A DNA stretch of 64,000 nt from positions 2,368,001-2,432,000 of the forward strand of contig NZ_AZUK01000001.1 of the NCBI RefSeq assembly GCF_000527035.1, read 5' to 3'. This stretch comes from Tolumonas lignilytica. GTDB lineage: Bacteria > Pseudomonadota > Gammaproteobacteria > Enterobacterales > Aeromonadaceae. Below, one piece after another: positions 10,409-18,034 of this stretch; positions within the stretch are counted from its first letter, which is position 1, and each line of letters starts with the position of its first letter. Made by a program: the position numbers and the translations under genes. The notes below the pieces were generated by a model. That model was given only the letters and a program-made list of their open reading frames with translations, was not told the DNA's origin and did no database searches.

Positions 10409-10498
10409 ATTGATCCACTCTGCCGACTCGTCGTGAACCGATCCCTGGGGACTCCGCTGCGCCATCCATGGCGCAGAGGGTCGGCAAAATGGATCAAT
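10409..10498 (-). repeat. structured intergenic element between purH and purD
   Basis: A 90-bp element has nested inverted repeats. The outer arms 10409-10427 and 10480-10498 match over 17 of 19 positions; both mismatches become G-U pairs in RNA read from the minus strand, so the purH-purD transcript would carry an unbroken 19-bp outer stem. Inside is a perfect 9-bp hairpin, CTGCGCCAT (457-465 within 10 kb) with ATGGCGCAG (468-476), around CC. It looks like a REP- or MITE-like palindromic unit. No second copy was noticed in this window. Confidence 0.6.
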
Positions 10499-10522
10499 CG
10501 CCTTCATTTCCGAAATAATGAA

Positions 10523-12115
10523 TTAATGGCGGAAATGACGCATATTGGTAAACACCATCGCCATGCCATGTTCGTCAGCGGCATCAATGACCTCTTGATC
10601 ACGCATTGAGCCACCCGGCTGGATCACACAGGTGATCCCTGCTTCGGCGGCGGCATCAATACCATCACGGAACGGGAAGAAAGCGTCTGAGGCCATAACG
10701 GAGCCTTTGACTTCCAAGCCTTCATCCGCGGCTTTGATGCCAGCGATTTTTGCAGAATAAACACGGCTCATTTGACCTGCGCCGACACCGATGGTCATGC
10801 CACCTTTCGCGTAGACAATGGCGTTTGATTTGACATATTTACCGACTTTCCAGCAGAACAGCAGATCTTGTAATTCCTGTTCGGTTGGCTGGCGTTTGGT
10901 GACAACTTTCAGGTCGGCCAGTGTCACCATACCTTGGTCGCGATCTTGTACCAGCAGACCACCGTTAACACGTTTGACGTCATAGCCGCTGGTTTTACCC
11001 TGCCATTGACCACATTCCAACAAACGGACGTTGGCTTTTTTCGCAACGACGGCTTTGGCTTCTTCACTAACGACCGGAGCGATAATCACTTCAACGAACT
11101 GGCGGCTGACAATGGCTTCGGCAGTGGCTGCATCCAGCTCACGATTGAAAGCGATGATGCCACCGAAAGCGGAGGTTGGGTCTGTCTGGTAAGCACGGTT
11201 ATAGGCTTCCAGAATATCGTTGCCCAGTGCCACACCACATGGATTGGCATGTTTGACGATGACACAAGCAGGTTCCGCAAACTCTTTAACACACTCCAGT
11301 GCGGCATCGGTATCTGCGATGTTGTTGTAGGAGAGTGCTTTGCCTTGCAACTGCGTTGCGGTAGACACGGAGGCTTCCTGCACATCGGCTTCAACGTAGA
11401 AAGCCGCTGCCTGATGGCTGTTTTCGCCATAGCGCATGTCTTGCTTTTTGATGAACTGGAAGTTGATAGTGCGTGGGAATTTAGAGTCGGCGCTGGCTTC
11501 GTCCTGTACACCGTAAGAGGGTACTTTGGTGCCGAAATAGTTGGCAATCATGCCATCGTAAGCAGCGGTGTGTTCAAAAGCCGCAATTGCCAGATCAAAA
11601 CGGGTTGCATAGGTCAGCGAATTGGCATTGGCATCCATTTCTGCGAGAACCCGATTGTAATCACCGGCGTTCACGACGATGGTGACGTCTTTATGGTTTT
11701 TCGCAGCAGAACGCACCATGGTTGGACCACCGATATCGATATTTTCGATGGCATCTTCCAGTGAGCAATTTGGTTTGGCAACGGTTGCGGCAAACGGATA
11801 GAGGTTGACGGCGACCAGATCAATCGGCTTGATGCCATGCTGGGTCATGATTGCATCATCGGTGTTACGACGACCTAAAATGCCACCGTGAACTTTCGGG
11901 TGCAGGGTTTTTACGCGACCGTCCATCATTTCCGGGAAACCGGTGTAATCGGAAACCTCGGTTACAGGTAAGCCAGCGTCAGCAAGCAGGCGCGCAGTTC
12001 CGCCGGTGGAGAGTAGTTCTACCCCACGTTGTTGCAGGGCACGGGCGAACTCCACGATACCGGTCTTGTCAGAAACGCTGAGCAGGGCGCGGCGGATTGG
12101 GCGAGCGTTTTCCAT
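10523..12115 (-). CDS. purH: bifunctional AICAR formyltransferase / IMP cyclohydrolase
   Basis: PurH carries out the last two steps to IMP: formyl transfer to AICAR, then ring closure. The 530-residue protein has the N-terminal MGS-like cyclohydrolase domain ([40 protein letters not shown]) up to about residue 200, then the transformylase domain with the VKHANPCG motif near residue 290. Length matches E. coli (529). It is the first gene of purH-purD on the minus strand. A PurR operator was sought upstream but no good match to the consensus was found. Confidence 0.97.
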   Translation of the reverse strand: MENARPIRRALLSVSDKTGIVEFARALQQRGVELLSTGGTARLLADAGLPVTEVSDYTGFPEMMDGRVKTLHPKVHGGILGRRNTDDAIMTQHGIKPIDLVAVNLYPFAATVAKPNCSLEDAIENIDIGGPTMVRSAAKNHKDVTIVVNAGDYNRVLAEMDANANSLTYATRFDLAIAAFEHTAAYDGMIANYFGTKVPSYGVQDEASADSKFPRTINFQFIKKQDMRYGENSHQAAAFYVEADVQEASVSTATQLQGKALSYNNIADTDAALECVKEFAEPACVIVKHANPCGVALGNDILEAYNRAYQTDPTSAFGGIIAFNRELDAATAEAIVSRQFVEVIIAPVVSEEAKAVVAKKANVRLLECGQWQGKTSGYDVKRVNGGLLVQDRDQGMVTLADLKVVTKRQPTEQELQDLLFCWKVGKYVKSNAIVYAKGGMTIGVGAGQMSRVYSAKIAGIKAADEGLEVKGSVMASDAFFPFRDGIDAAAEAGITCVIQPGGSMRDQEVIDAADEHGMAMVFTNMRHFRH

Positions 12116-12171
12116 CTCTACTTTGTCCTCAAAATTTGTTCACGGTCAGAATCAGTTCAGAAGAGAGTGTC

Positions 12172-12194
12172 GATGCAGCATAGTGCGCTGCATC
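12172..12194 (-). promoter_or_regulatory. hairpin in the purH leader
   Basis: GATGCAGC (12172-12179) and GCTGCATC (12187-12194) form an 8-bp perfect stem about 57 nt upstream of the purH start, within the likely 5' leader. No T-run follows on the minus strand, so it is not a simple attenuator. A TAAAAT hexamer further upstream (near 12210-12225) could be a -10 box, without a clear -35. Confidence 0.35.
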
Positions 12195-12251
12195 TCACTT
12201 TCGGCGGCGTATTTTACACCAAAAGCGTTAGGGGTAGGATCTTTATTGTGC

Positions 12252-12725
12252 CTATTCCAGATGATCCAGCGGCAGGGCGGTAAACTGTTTGACCTGTTGT
12301 AATACGAAGCTGGAGCGTACACCAGTGACGCCGTCGATACGTGTCAGTTTTTCCAGCAGAAAATGCTGATAATATTCCATATCCGGTACGACCACTTTTA
12401 ACTGGTAGTCGGCGTCATTGCCGGTGATCAGCGCACATTCCATGACTTCTGGCATTTCAGAAACAGACTGATTGAAGTTGTTCAACCGTTCAGGCGTGTG
12501 TTTATCCATGGTGATATGGATATAGGCGGTCAGTTTTAGATTCAGTTTTTCCGGATTCAACAACGTGACATGTTTTAGGATCAGGCCTGATTCTTCTAAT
12601 GCTTTAATCCGGCGAGAACAAGGCGAAGGGGAGAGCCCCACTTGTTCGGCCAGATCCAGATTGCTGATACGGGCATCTTTCTGCATCAGGTTCAGAATTT
12701 TTTTATCTAAGCGGTCTAATTTCAT
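12252..12725 (-). CDS. Lrp/AsnC-family transcriptional regulator
   Basis: A 157-residue feast/famine regulator. Residues about 1-60 form the winged helix-turn-helix (LDRLDKKILNLMQ ... SNLDLAEQVGLSPSPCSRRIKALEESG), and residues 65-150 the ligand-binding RAM domain with the typical MPEVMECALITGNDADY stretch. The C-terminal end SSFVLQQVKQFTALPL resembles E. coli DecR (YbaO), a cysteine-responsive member, more than Lrp itself; that assignment is tentative. I chose the ATG at 12725, with TTGGAAT as ribosome site; an in-frame TTG lies three codons earlier. It is transcribed away from the small-RNA candidate, so the two share an upstream region. Confidence 0.88.
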   Translation of the reverse strand: MKLDRLDKKILNLMQKDARISNLDLAEQVGLSPSPCSRRIKALEESGLILKHVTLLNPEKLNLKLTAYIHITMDKHTPERLNNFNQSVSEMPEVMECALITGNDADYQLKVVVPDMEYYQHFLLEKLTRIDGVTGVRSSFVLQQVKQFTALPLDHLE

Positions 12726-12816
12726 AAATTCCAATTATTCAGCAATAACTGATTATAGATACGGTTATTATTGGTGAATTCTTGCGCAAAAACCAGCTTT
12801 TAATGCAATTTTAGCA

Positions 12817-12845
12817 ATCACATTCTAAAGCGGATGGCGTATTAT
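12817..12845 (+). promoter_or_regulatory. sigma-70-type promoter of the small-RNA candidate
   Basis: ATCACA (12817-12822, four of six matches to TTGACA) and TATTAT (12840-12845, five of six matches to TATAAT) are separated by exactly 17 bp on the plus strand. Transcription would start near 12851-12853. No plus-strand protein gene follows for more than 2 kb. Confidence 0.55.
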
Positions 12846-12850
12846 TTATC

Positions 12851-13032
12851 TCGTTCGGGTGGAACGAACACTACGACTATTTCGCAAGGTACTCTTACCG
12901 GAGGAAGCTTGCCGCAACATCTGACGGCTTACCGGACGTTCAGATGACTTGGATCCAGTTACCGCTGCCAAACAAGGTAATCATCGTTACCCAGGAGAGA
13001 GGTCTGCAACCGAAGTTGCAGACCTCTTTTTT
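12851..13032 (+). ncRNA. candidate small RNA, about 180 nt
   Basis: No protein gene occupies this strand here, yet a good promoter lies at one end and a strong Rho-independent terminator at the other, so a roughly 180-nt transcript is expected. Successive hairpins are visible: GTTCG/CGAAC (853-869 past 12 kb) with a GGTGGAA loop; GCAAG/CTTGC (884-912) containing GGTA/TACC; CATCTGA/TCAGATG (918-946); GGTAA/TTACC (976-991); then the terminator. GGA triplets recur in or beside the loops, a feature of CsrA-binding RNAs, but the usual A-N-GGA context is weak, so I do not call it CsrB. It does not match 6S, tmRNA, 4.5S, GcvB or Spot 42 as I know them. It converges on ettA and ends at its stop codon. 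Confidence 0.55.
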
Positions 13033-13033
13033 A
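12998..13033 (+). terminator. strong intrinsic terminator on the plus strand
   Basis: A 13-bp perfect stem (12998-13010 with 13015-13027) around CGAA runs straight into TTTTTTTT on the plus strand. On the minus strand the flank after the stem is TCTCCTGGG, not T-rich, so the terminator serves plus-strand transcription, i.e. the small-RNA candidate. Its T-run overlaps the ettA stop codon. Confidence 0.85.
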
Positions 13034-14698
13034 TTTGGCGATTTTCTTGTATTTGATGCGATGCGGTTGTACAGCTTCAGCACCCAAGGTTTTTTTCTTC
13101 CATTCTTCATAATCAGTGAAGTTGCCTTCAAAGAAACGTACGTTCCCTTCATCACTGTAATCCAGAATGTGTGTCGCAATACGGTCAAGGAACCAGCGAT
13201 CATGCGAAATAACCATGGCACAGCCTGGGAATTCCAGCAGCGCGTTTTCCAGTGCGCGTAAGGTTTCGATGTCCAGATCGTTAGTTGGTTCGTCGAGTAA
13301 TAAGACGTTACCACCCGTCTGCAGCAGTTTGGCCAGATGCAGACGACCGCGTTCCCCGCCGGAAAGTTCGCCAACCCGTTTCTGCTGGTCGGTGCCTTTG
13401 AAGTTAAAACGGCCGACGTAAGCGCGACTTGGAATTTCAAAGGTGCCGATCCGCAGCACATCTTGTCCATTCGCAACTTCATCAAAAACTGTTTTCTTGT
13501 CATCCATCTTGTCGCGGAACTGATCCACCGAGGCCAACACCACGGTATCCCCTAAGGTGATAGAGCCGGAATCCGGTTGTTCCTGACCACTCAGCATGCG
13601 GAACAGCGTCGATTTACCGGCACCGTTAGGGCCGATGATACCGACAATAGCTCCTTTCGGAATGCTGAACGACAGATTGTCGATCAACTGGCGATCACCG
13701 TAAGATTTGCTCAGACCTTCTACTTCGATGACTTTGTCACCCAAACGAGGTCCTGGCGGAATGAACAGTTCATTGGTTTCGTTACGCTTCTGGTAATCCT
13801 GTCCATTCAGTTCTTCAAAGCGGGCCAGACGTGCCTTACTTTTCGCCTGACGGCCTTTAGGATTCTGGCGAACCCACTCCAGCTCTTTCTCAATCGATTT
13901 ACGACGAGCAGCTTCAGTAGACGCTTCCTGAGCCAGACGGGCATCTTTTTGTTCCAGCCAGGAAGAGTAGTTGCCTTCCCAAGGGATACCTTCGCCGCGG
14001 TCCAGCTCCAGGATCCAGCCAGCGACGTTATCGAGGAAGTAACGGTCGTGGGTGATGGCCACCACAGTGCCTTCGTAGTCGTGCAGGAAGCGCTCCAGCC
14101 AGGCCACGGATTCGGCATCCAAGTGGTTGGTCGGTTCGTCTAAGAGCAGCATATCCGGTTTTTCGAGTAGCAGGCGGCACAAGGCGACACGGCGGCGTTC
14201 ACCACCAGAGAGTACCTTGATTTGCGCATCCCAAGCAGGCAGACGCAGTGCATCGGCAGCTCGTTCCAACTGGTTTTCCATATTGTGGCCATCGTGAGCC
14301 TGGATGATGGCTTCCAGCTCGCCTTGCTCTTTGGCCAGTTTGTCAAAATCGGCATCTGGATCTGCATAAGCTGCATAGACTTCGTCGAGACGAGTCATGG
14401 CGCGTTTCAGTTCGCCCATGGCTTCTTCAACGGCTTCACGGACGGTCTGCTCTGGATCGAGTTTCGGTTCCTGTGGCAGATAGCCGATCTTGATCCCCGG
14501 TTGTGGGCGGGCTTCACCTTCGATCTCGGTGTCGATGCCGGCCATGATGCGCAGCAGGGTGGATTTACCTGCACCGTTAAGACCGAGTACACCAATTTTG
14601 GCACCCGGAAAAAAGGAGAGCGAGATGTTCTTCAGGATATGACGCTTGGGCGGAACCACTTTGCCCACGCGATTCATGGTGTAAATAAATTGCGCCAT
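13031..14698 (-). CDS. ettA: energy-dependent translational throttle EttA (ABC-F)
   Basis: EttA is a cytosolic ABC-F ATPase that binds the ribosomal E site and gates entry into elongation according to the ATP/ADP ratio. The 555-residue protein has two ABC domains. The first has Walker A GLNGAGKST (about residue 40), signature LSGGERRRVALCRLL and Walker B LLLDEPTNHLD; the second has GPNGAGKST (about 358), LSGGERGRLHLAKLL and LLLDEPTNDLD. They are joined by the charged P-site tRNA-interaction linker. Length equals E. coli EttA (555). No transmembrane segments are present. Its 3' end abuts the opposing small-RNA candidate. Confidence 0.97.
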   Translation of the reverse strand: MAQFIYTMNRVGKVVPPKRHILKNISLSFFPGAKIGVLGLNGAGKSTLLRIMAGIDTEIEGEARPQPGIKIGYLPQEPKLDPEQTVREAVEEAMGELKRAMTRLDEVYAAYADPDADFDKLAKEQGELEAIIQAHDGHNMENQLERAADALRLPAWDAQIKVLSGGERRRVALCRLLLEKPDMLLLDEPTNHLDAESVAWLERFLHDYEGTVVAITHDRYFLDNVAGWILELDRGEGIPWEGNYSSWLEQKDARLAQEASTEAARRKSIEKELEWVRQNPKGRQAKSKARLARFEELNGQDYQKRNETNELFIPPGPRLGDKVIEVEGLSKSYGDRQLIDNLSFSIPKGAIVGIIGPNGAGKSTLFRMLSGQEQPDSGSITLGDTVVLASVDQFRDKMDDKKTVFDEVANGQDVLRIGTFEIPSRAYVGRFNFKGTDQQKRVGELSGGERGRLHLAKLLQTGGNVLLLDEPTNDLDIETLRALENALLEFPGCAMVISHDRWFLDRIATHILDYSDEGNVRFFEGNFTDYEEWKKKTLGAEAVQPHRIKYKKIAK

Positions 14699-14791
14699 GG
14701 TGTTCTCTTGGTCATTTCAGATGGAGCGTAGTGTAGAGCATGGATTTGACAGGGAAAAGATCAATGCATCGCATTTGCGTTTTGCGGAAAC

Positions 14792-14815
14792 AAAAAAACC
14801 CGCAATGCGGGTTTG
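14792..14815 (-). terminator. terminator after tRNA-Leu
   Basis: AAACCCGC (14796-14803 read on plus) pairs with GCGGGTTT (14807-14814) around AAT. On the minus strand the stem is followed by TTTT, just past the tRNA 3' end. Confidence 0.8.
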
Positions 14816-14818
14816 ATT

Positions 14819-14904
14819 TGGTGCCCAGGGACGGACTCGAACCGTCACGATTATTCATCGGCGGATTTTGAATCCGCTGCGTCTACCGATTTCGCCACCT
14901 GGGC
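14819..14904 (-). tRNA. leuX: tRNA-Leu(CAA)
   Basis: The minus strand encodes an 86-nt leucine tRNA: acceptor stem GCCCAGG/CCTGGGC, a D-arm with AAATCGGTAGACGC, anticodon stem GCGGA/TCCGC with loop TTCAAAA giving anticodon CAA (reads UUG), a class II variable arm, T-arm GTTCGAGTC, and an encoded CCA end at 14819-14821. It closely resembles E. coli leuX. A strong promoter and terminator make it a single-gene unit. leuX loci are common integration sites, but no integrase or attachment repeat is seen here. Confidence 0.96.
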
Positions 14905-14961
14905 ACACAATGCAAGACTTTAACTTTCTGATCAATCAGTTGGTCTGTCTTACGGGGTCGC

Positions 14962-14989
14962 ATTATACAAAGCTAATGCGTTAGCGCAA
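14962..14989 (-). promoter_or_regulatory. tRNA-Leu promoter with GC-rich discriminator
   Basis: On the minus strand TTGCGC (14984-14989) and a perfect TATAAT (14962-14967) are 16 bp apart, followed by GCGACCCCG. A GC-rich discriminator right after the -10 box is typical of stable-RNA promoters under stringent (ppGpp) control. That regulation is inferred from the family, not shown. Confidence 0.7.
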
Positions 14990-15104
14990 ATTGTTTTTCA
15001 CGTGATCTGTATCAGATGCTGAATAAATGCTCGGATTGATGATTCGCGTCTCTGCCGCTGGCTCGGTTAGAATAGCGTTTCCTGATTATTGGTGTATGTG
15101 AATT

Positions 15105-15638
15105 ATGAGTAAAAAATCCGGTTCTCGTTCGCGCGCTGTGTCTGCCAAATCAACGTCGGCATCAGCCAATGTTTTGTCAACGATGCCTCGGGCTGGTTTT
15201 CGTCGCCGGCTCGGTGCGTGGGTTATCGATAGTTTGTTGGTGACACCGTTGGTTGTTTTAGCTGGTTACGTAGGATATGGATTAGGTCATCTATTGGTGA
15301 TCAGTGGGCTCTTATCGTTAGATAAAAATGTCACTACCATAGGCTGGTTGGTGCATCAGTTGTGGTTCAGCCTCTGGTTAGCGGGAGTGTTGTGCAGTTA
15401 TTTTGTCTGGTTCTGGTGCCGCGAAGGGCAGACCCCCGGAATGCGTCAATTCCAGATCCGTCTGCAAAATACGGATACGAGTTTGCTGTCGATTGGCCAG
15501 GCTTTCGTGCGTTTGGGGACATCGGCATTCGGTTTAGGCAATTTGATGGTTGTGTTTGACCGTCGAGAATTTTTGGCATTTCAGGATTACTGGGCGAATT
15601 GTGAAGTCGTGGTGACAACGGCGGCTACCGATCATTAA
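15105..15638 (+). CDS. RDD-family inner-membrane protein
   Basis: A 177-residue protein of unknown function. After about 30 polar, Ser/Lys/Arg-rich residues it has the RDD signature (AGFRRRLGAWVIDSLL), two main hydrophobic segments (about residues 40-65 and 80-108) and the later GQTPGMRQFQIR element, then AFVRLGTS. RDD proteins are small membrane proteins; some have been proposed to act in ion or compatible-solute exchange, but no role is assigned here. The gene converges on lptG and shares a bidirectional terminator with it; RDD genes often neighbour lptF/lptG or pepA in gammaproteobacteria. The ribosome site before the ATG is weak. Confidence 0.88.
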   Translation: MSKKSGSRSRAVSAKSTSASANVLSTMPRAGFRRRLGAWVIDSLLVTPLVVLAGYVGYGLGHLLVISGLLSLDKNVTTIGWLVHQLWFSLWLAGVLCSYFVWFWCREGQTPGMRQFQIRLQNTDTSLLSIGQAFVRLGTSAFGLGNLMVVFDRREFLAFQDYWANCEVVVTTAATDH

Positions 15639-15654
15639 TATCCGCGTTGATAAC

Positions 15655-15690
15655 AGGCCGGTCTCAGAACTCAGAGACCGGCCTTTTGTT
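15655..15690. terminator. bidirectional terminator between the RDD gene and lptG
   Basis: AGGCCGGTCTC (15655-15665) and GAGACCGGCCT (15674-15684) form an 11-bp perfect stem with T-rich flanking on the plus side. It lies between convergent genes. Confidence 0.8.
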
Positions 15691-16772
15691 TAGTGGCGGC
15701 GTCGCAGCAGATAAAGGGCTATGCCCATGAAGAAGAGACTGGGCGCACTGGCTCCGACCAGCGGCGGGATGTTAAACACCAGACTGAATTGCCCGAGCAC
15801 TTGATTACAAACAAAAAATGCAAATCCCATCATGACACCGGATATCAGACGAGCGCCCATACTGACCGAGCGCAAGGCACCAAAAATGGTGGATGCGCCC
15901 AGTAACAACATGGCAATGATGCTGATAGGTGCTAGCAATTTACGCCAGAACTCCAGTTCATAATCATCCACTTGCTGACCATTACTCTTCATGTAATGGA
16001 TGTAGTTATATAACCCTTGTGCAGACAGCTCGTCGGGAGATACCGAAACCACACCCAATTTGTCTGGTGTTAAATTCGTTTGCCACATCCAATCGGTGGG
16101 GTGCTGAAACTCGATTTGCTGCTTGTTTTGCAATTGCGTGATTTGAATATCTTGCAGGTGCCAGGCTTTTGCTGTGGGCTGGTAATTAGCTATTCCGGAA
16201 CGGATGATTTCTTCCAGATCCCCATTCGGATTAAAGCGATATAACGTGATGCCATGCAGACTGCCATCGCGAAACAAGGTATCAATACTGATGAAGTTAT
16301 GCCCTTCCTTGATCCAGATCCCGTAGCCGGAAGCAGTGATTTTGCCACCCGTGACGGCACTGGTTTTAATGTCATGCGCTTTTTGTTCTCCCAGGGGGGC
16401 AACATATTCACCCAGTAACATCACGAGCAACATGGCTGGGATCACCGTTTTCAGTGCGGAAATGACCACCTGGGCACGTGACATACCGGCTGCCTGCAAC
16501 ACCACCAGTTCACTGCTACTGGCTAATTGCCCCAAACCAATGACACCACCCAATAACGCGGCCATCGGGAAAAAAAGCACGATATCGCCGGGAATGATGT
16601 AGATCACTCTTAATGCGGCCTGCAGCGTGCCGTAATTACCATTGCCGACACTTTGTAACTGATCGACAAATTTGATCAGGGATGAAAGGCCTACCAAGGT
16701 GACGGTGCACATCAGGATTGCCAAAATAACAGTACGGCCGATATAGCGATCGAGAATACCGAACATCAGCAT
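15690..16772 (-). CDS. lptG: LPS export ABC transporter permease LptG
   Basis: LptG and LptF form the inner-membrane permease of the LptB2FG transporter that extracts lipopolysaccharide and passes it to LptC/LptA. The 360-residue protein matches E. coli LptG throughout: MLMFGILDRYIG start, six transmembrane segments (three at each end), and a central periplasmic beta-jellyroll domain (about residues 135-265) with TNLTPDKLGVVSV. The first ATG (16772) has AAGGAG in front and aligns with E. coli; it overlaps the 3' end of lptF by 7 nt, which implies coupled translation. Confidence 0.96.
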   Translation of the reverse strand: MLMFGILDRYIGRTVILAILMCTVTLVGLSSLIKFVDQLQSVGNGNYGTLQAALRVIYIIPGDIVLFFPMAALLGGVIGLGQLASSSELVVLQAAGMSRAQVVISALKTVIPAMLLVMLLGEYVAPLGEQKAHDIKTSAVTGGKITASGYGIWIKEGHNFISIDTLFRDGSLHGITLYRFNPNGDLEEIIRSGIANYQPTAKAWHLQDIQITQLQNKQQIEFQHPTDWMWQTNLTPDKLGVVSVSPDELSAQGLYNYIHYMKSNGQQVDDYELEFWRKLLAPISIIAMLLLGASTIFGALRSVSMGARLISGVMMGFAFFVCNQVLGQFSLVFNIPPLVGASAPSLFFMGIALYLLRRRH

Positions 16773-17869
16773 TTCTCCTTATGCCAAAACAGGCGAATAC
16801 GCTGCCAGAGTCGGGTATTCATCAGGTTCAACGGAACAGAAAAGATCAAGGTAAAGACAAGAGGGATAAGATACAGCCCGGGATGCGTGGGCAGTTGGCC
16901 GCGCTCGATGGCAGATTCACCCGCACTCAATAAGAGGAAGTAGCTGAGATAGAGCATGACGGCCGGCAGCAGTTTGGCATAGCGTCCTTGTCGCGGATTG
17001 ACTGTGGCCATTGGAACGGCAATCAGGGTCAGTATCGGGATGGAAAGCGGGAATGCAATTCGCCATTGCAATTCCGCGATCTCTTTCCGGTCTGTGCTGT
17101 GATAAAGCTGAGACGAAGGAATTGCAGCCAGTTTTCGGCTGGATGGTTCGATATCTTTACGTTGCAGTTGTGCCCGGTATTCTTCAAATTCAGAAATACT
17201 GAATTTGGTGGTCGGAGGTGTACCGGCATAGCGTTTGCCGTTGCTCAATGTGACCCATGGCGTACCGTGGGCGTCGGTGGTCAGGTGACCACTGCTGGCC
17301 ACGACGATGGCAGCTTCTTCTGGATCGGTGCTTCGCTGCAAGAGGAATATATGCTGCAGACGTTTCCCATTTTCCTGAACATCTTCCACATAAGCGGTGA
17401 GTTGTCCGCCATCCAGACTTAAAAAGCGTCCGCTCTCAAGTGGAATGGATAAGGGGTCGGCCTTGGCGGCATCTAATAATTCTGATTGTTTTTCACGCGC
17501 CATGGGGGCCAGCCACAGGGTATTCACAACAGAAACGGCGGTGGTGAGCAATGCCAGCACCAGCGTGATCCGCATGATGTAAGACGGACCAACACCGACA
17601 GCCCGCAATACCGTCATTTCGCTGTCAGCGTATAAACGACCATGCGCAAATAAAATGGCGACAAAGAGACTGATTGGCAGCAGCAACAACCCCATATAGG
17701 GAATGTTGAGCAGCATCATCTGACCGATCAGTGATGTCGGAACTGAACCATCGGCGGCTCTCGATAAGATCCGGATGAATTGCTGGCTGGTGAAAATGAG
17801 CAGCAGGATCAGCAGGATCGAAAGCTGAGTTTTGAGCGTTTCTTTAAATATATAACGGAAAACTATCAC
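16766..17869 (-). CDS. lptF: LPS export ABC transporter permease LptF
   Basis: LptF is the partner permease of LptG. I place the start at the GTG at 17869 because the protein then begins MIVFRYIFKETLKTQLSILL, aligning with E. coli LptF; a GAGG ribosome site lies 5 nt upstream and the length becomes 367 residues (E. coli 366). The same frame stays open upstream to 18298, but that extension has no family similarity and would run into the divergent pepA gene. Six transmembrane segments flank a periplasmic jellyroll domain. The VPMATVNPRQGRYAKLLPA loop is conserved. lptF-lptG divergent from pepA is a classic gammaproteobacterial arrangement. Confidence 0.95.
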   Translation of the reverse strand: MIVFRYIFKETLKTQLSILLILLLIFTSQQFIRILSRAADGSVPTSLIGQMMLLNIPYMGLLLLPISLFVAILFAHGRLYADSEMTVLRAVGVGPSYIMRITLVLALLTTAVSVVNTLWLAPMAREKQSELLDAAKADPLSIPLESGRFLSLDGGQLTAYVEDVQENGKRLQHIFLLQRSTDPEEAAIVVASSGHLTTDAHGTPWVTLSNGKRYAGTPPTTKFSISEFEEYRAQLQRKDIEPSSRKLAAIPSSQLYHSTDRKEIAELQWRIAFPLSIPILTLIAVPMATVNPRQGRYAKLLPAVMLYLSYFLLLSAGESAIERGQLPTHPGLYLIPLVFTLIFSVPLNLMNTRLWQRIRLFWHKEKC

Positions 17870-18034
17870 GCAGGCCTCGGGAAAACTTGTAATTACTGGC
17901 GAATCGCTAAAAAATAGTTGCCTTAATTCCATTTTATAATGTTTTGCGTACCGAGCCTGTTCATCCTGAACAGGTGGGTCGGCCTCTATTATCGACCAAT
18001 CGGTGGGCTTTGTCTTTAGTAGCAAGGAGTCCTC

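Noticed and set aside
10934-11764. Long plus-strand open frame opposite purH (276 codons)
   Set aside because: It is a shadow of the well-conserved purH. It has no ribosome site or recognisable motif.
12851-13032. Calling the small RNA CsrB/RsmY, 6S, 4.5S or GcvB
   Set aside because: The GGA triplets lack the usual A-N-GGA loops of CsrB. The ends do not pair as in 6S, the 4.5S core sequence is absent, and it matches no GcvB segment that I recall. The class remains open.
14819-14904. tRNA-Leu as an island attachment site
   Set aside because: leuX is a frequent integration site, but no integrase, partial tRNA repeat or composition change lies on either side. ettA and the RDD gene are ordinary chromosomal neighbours.
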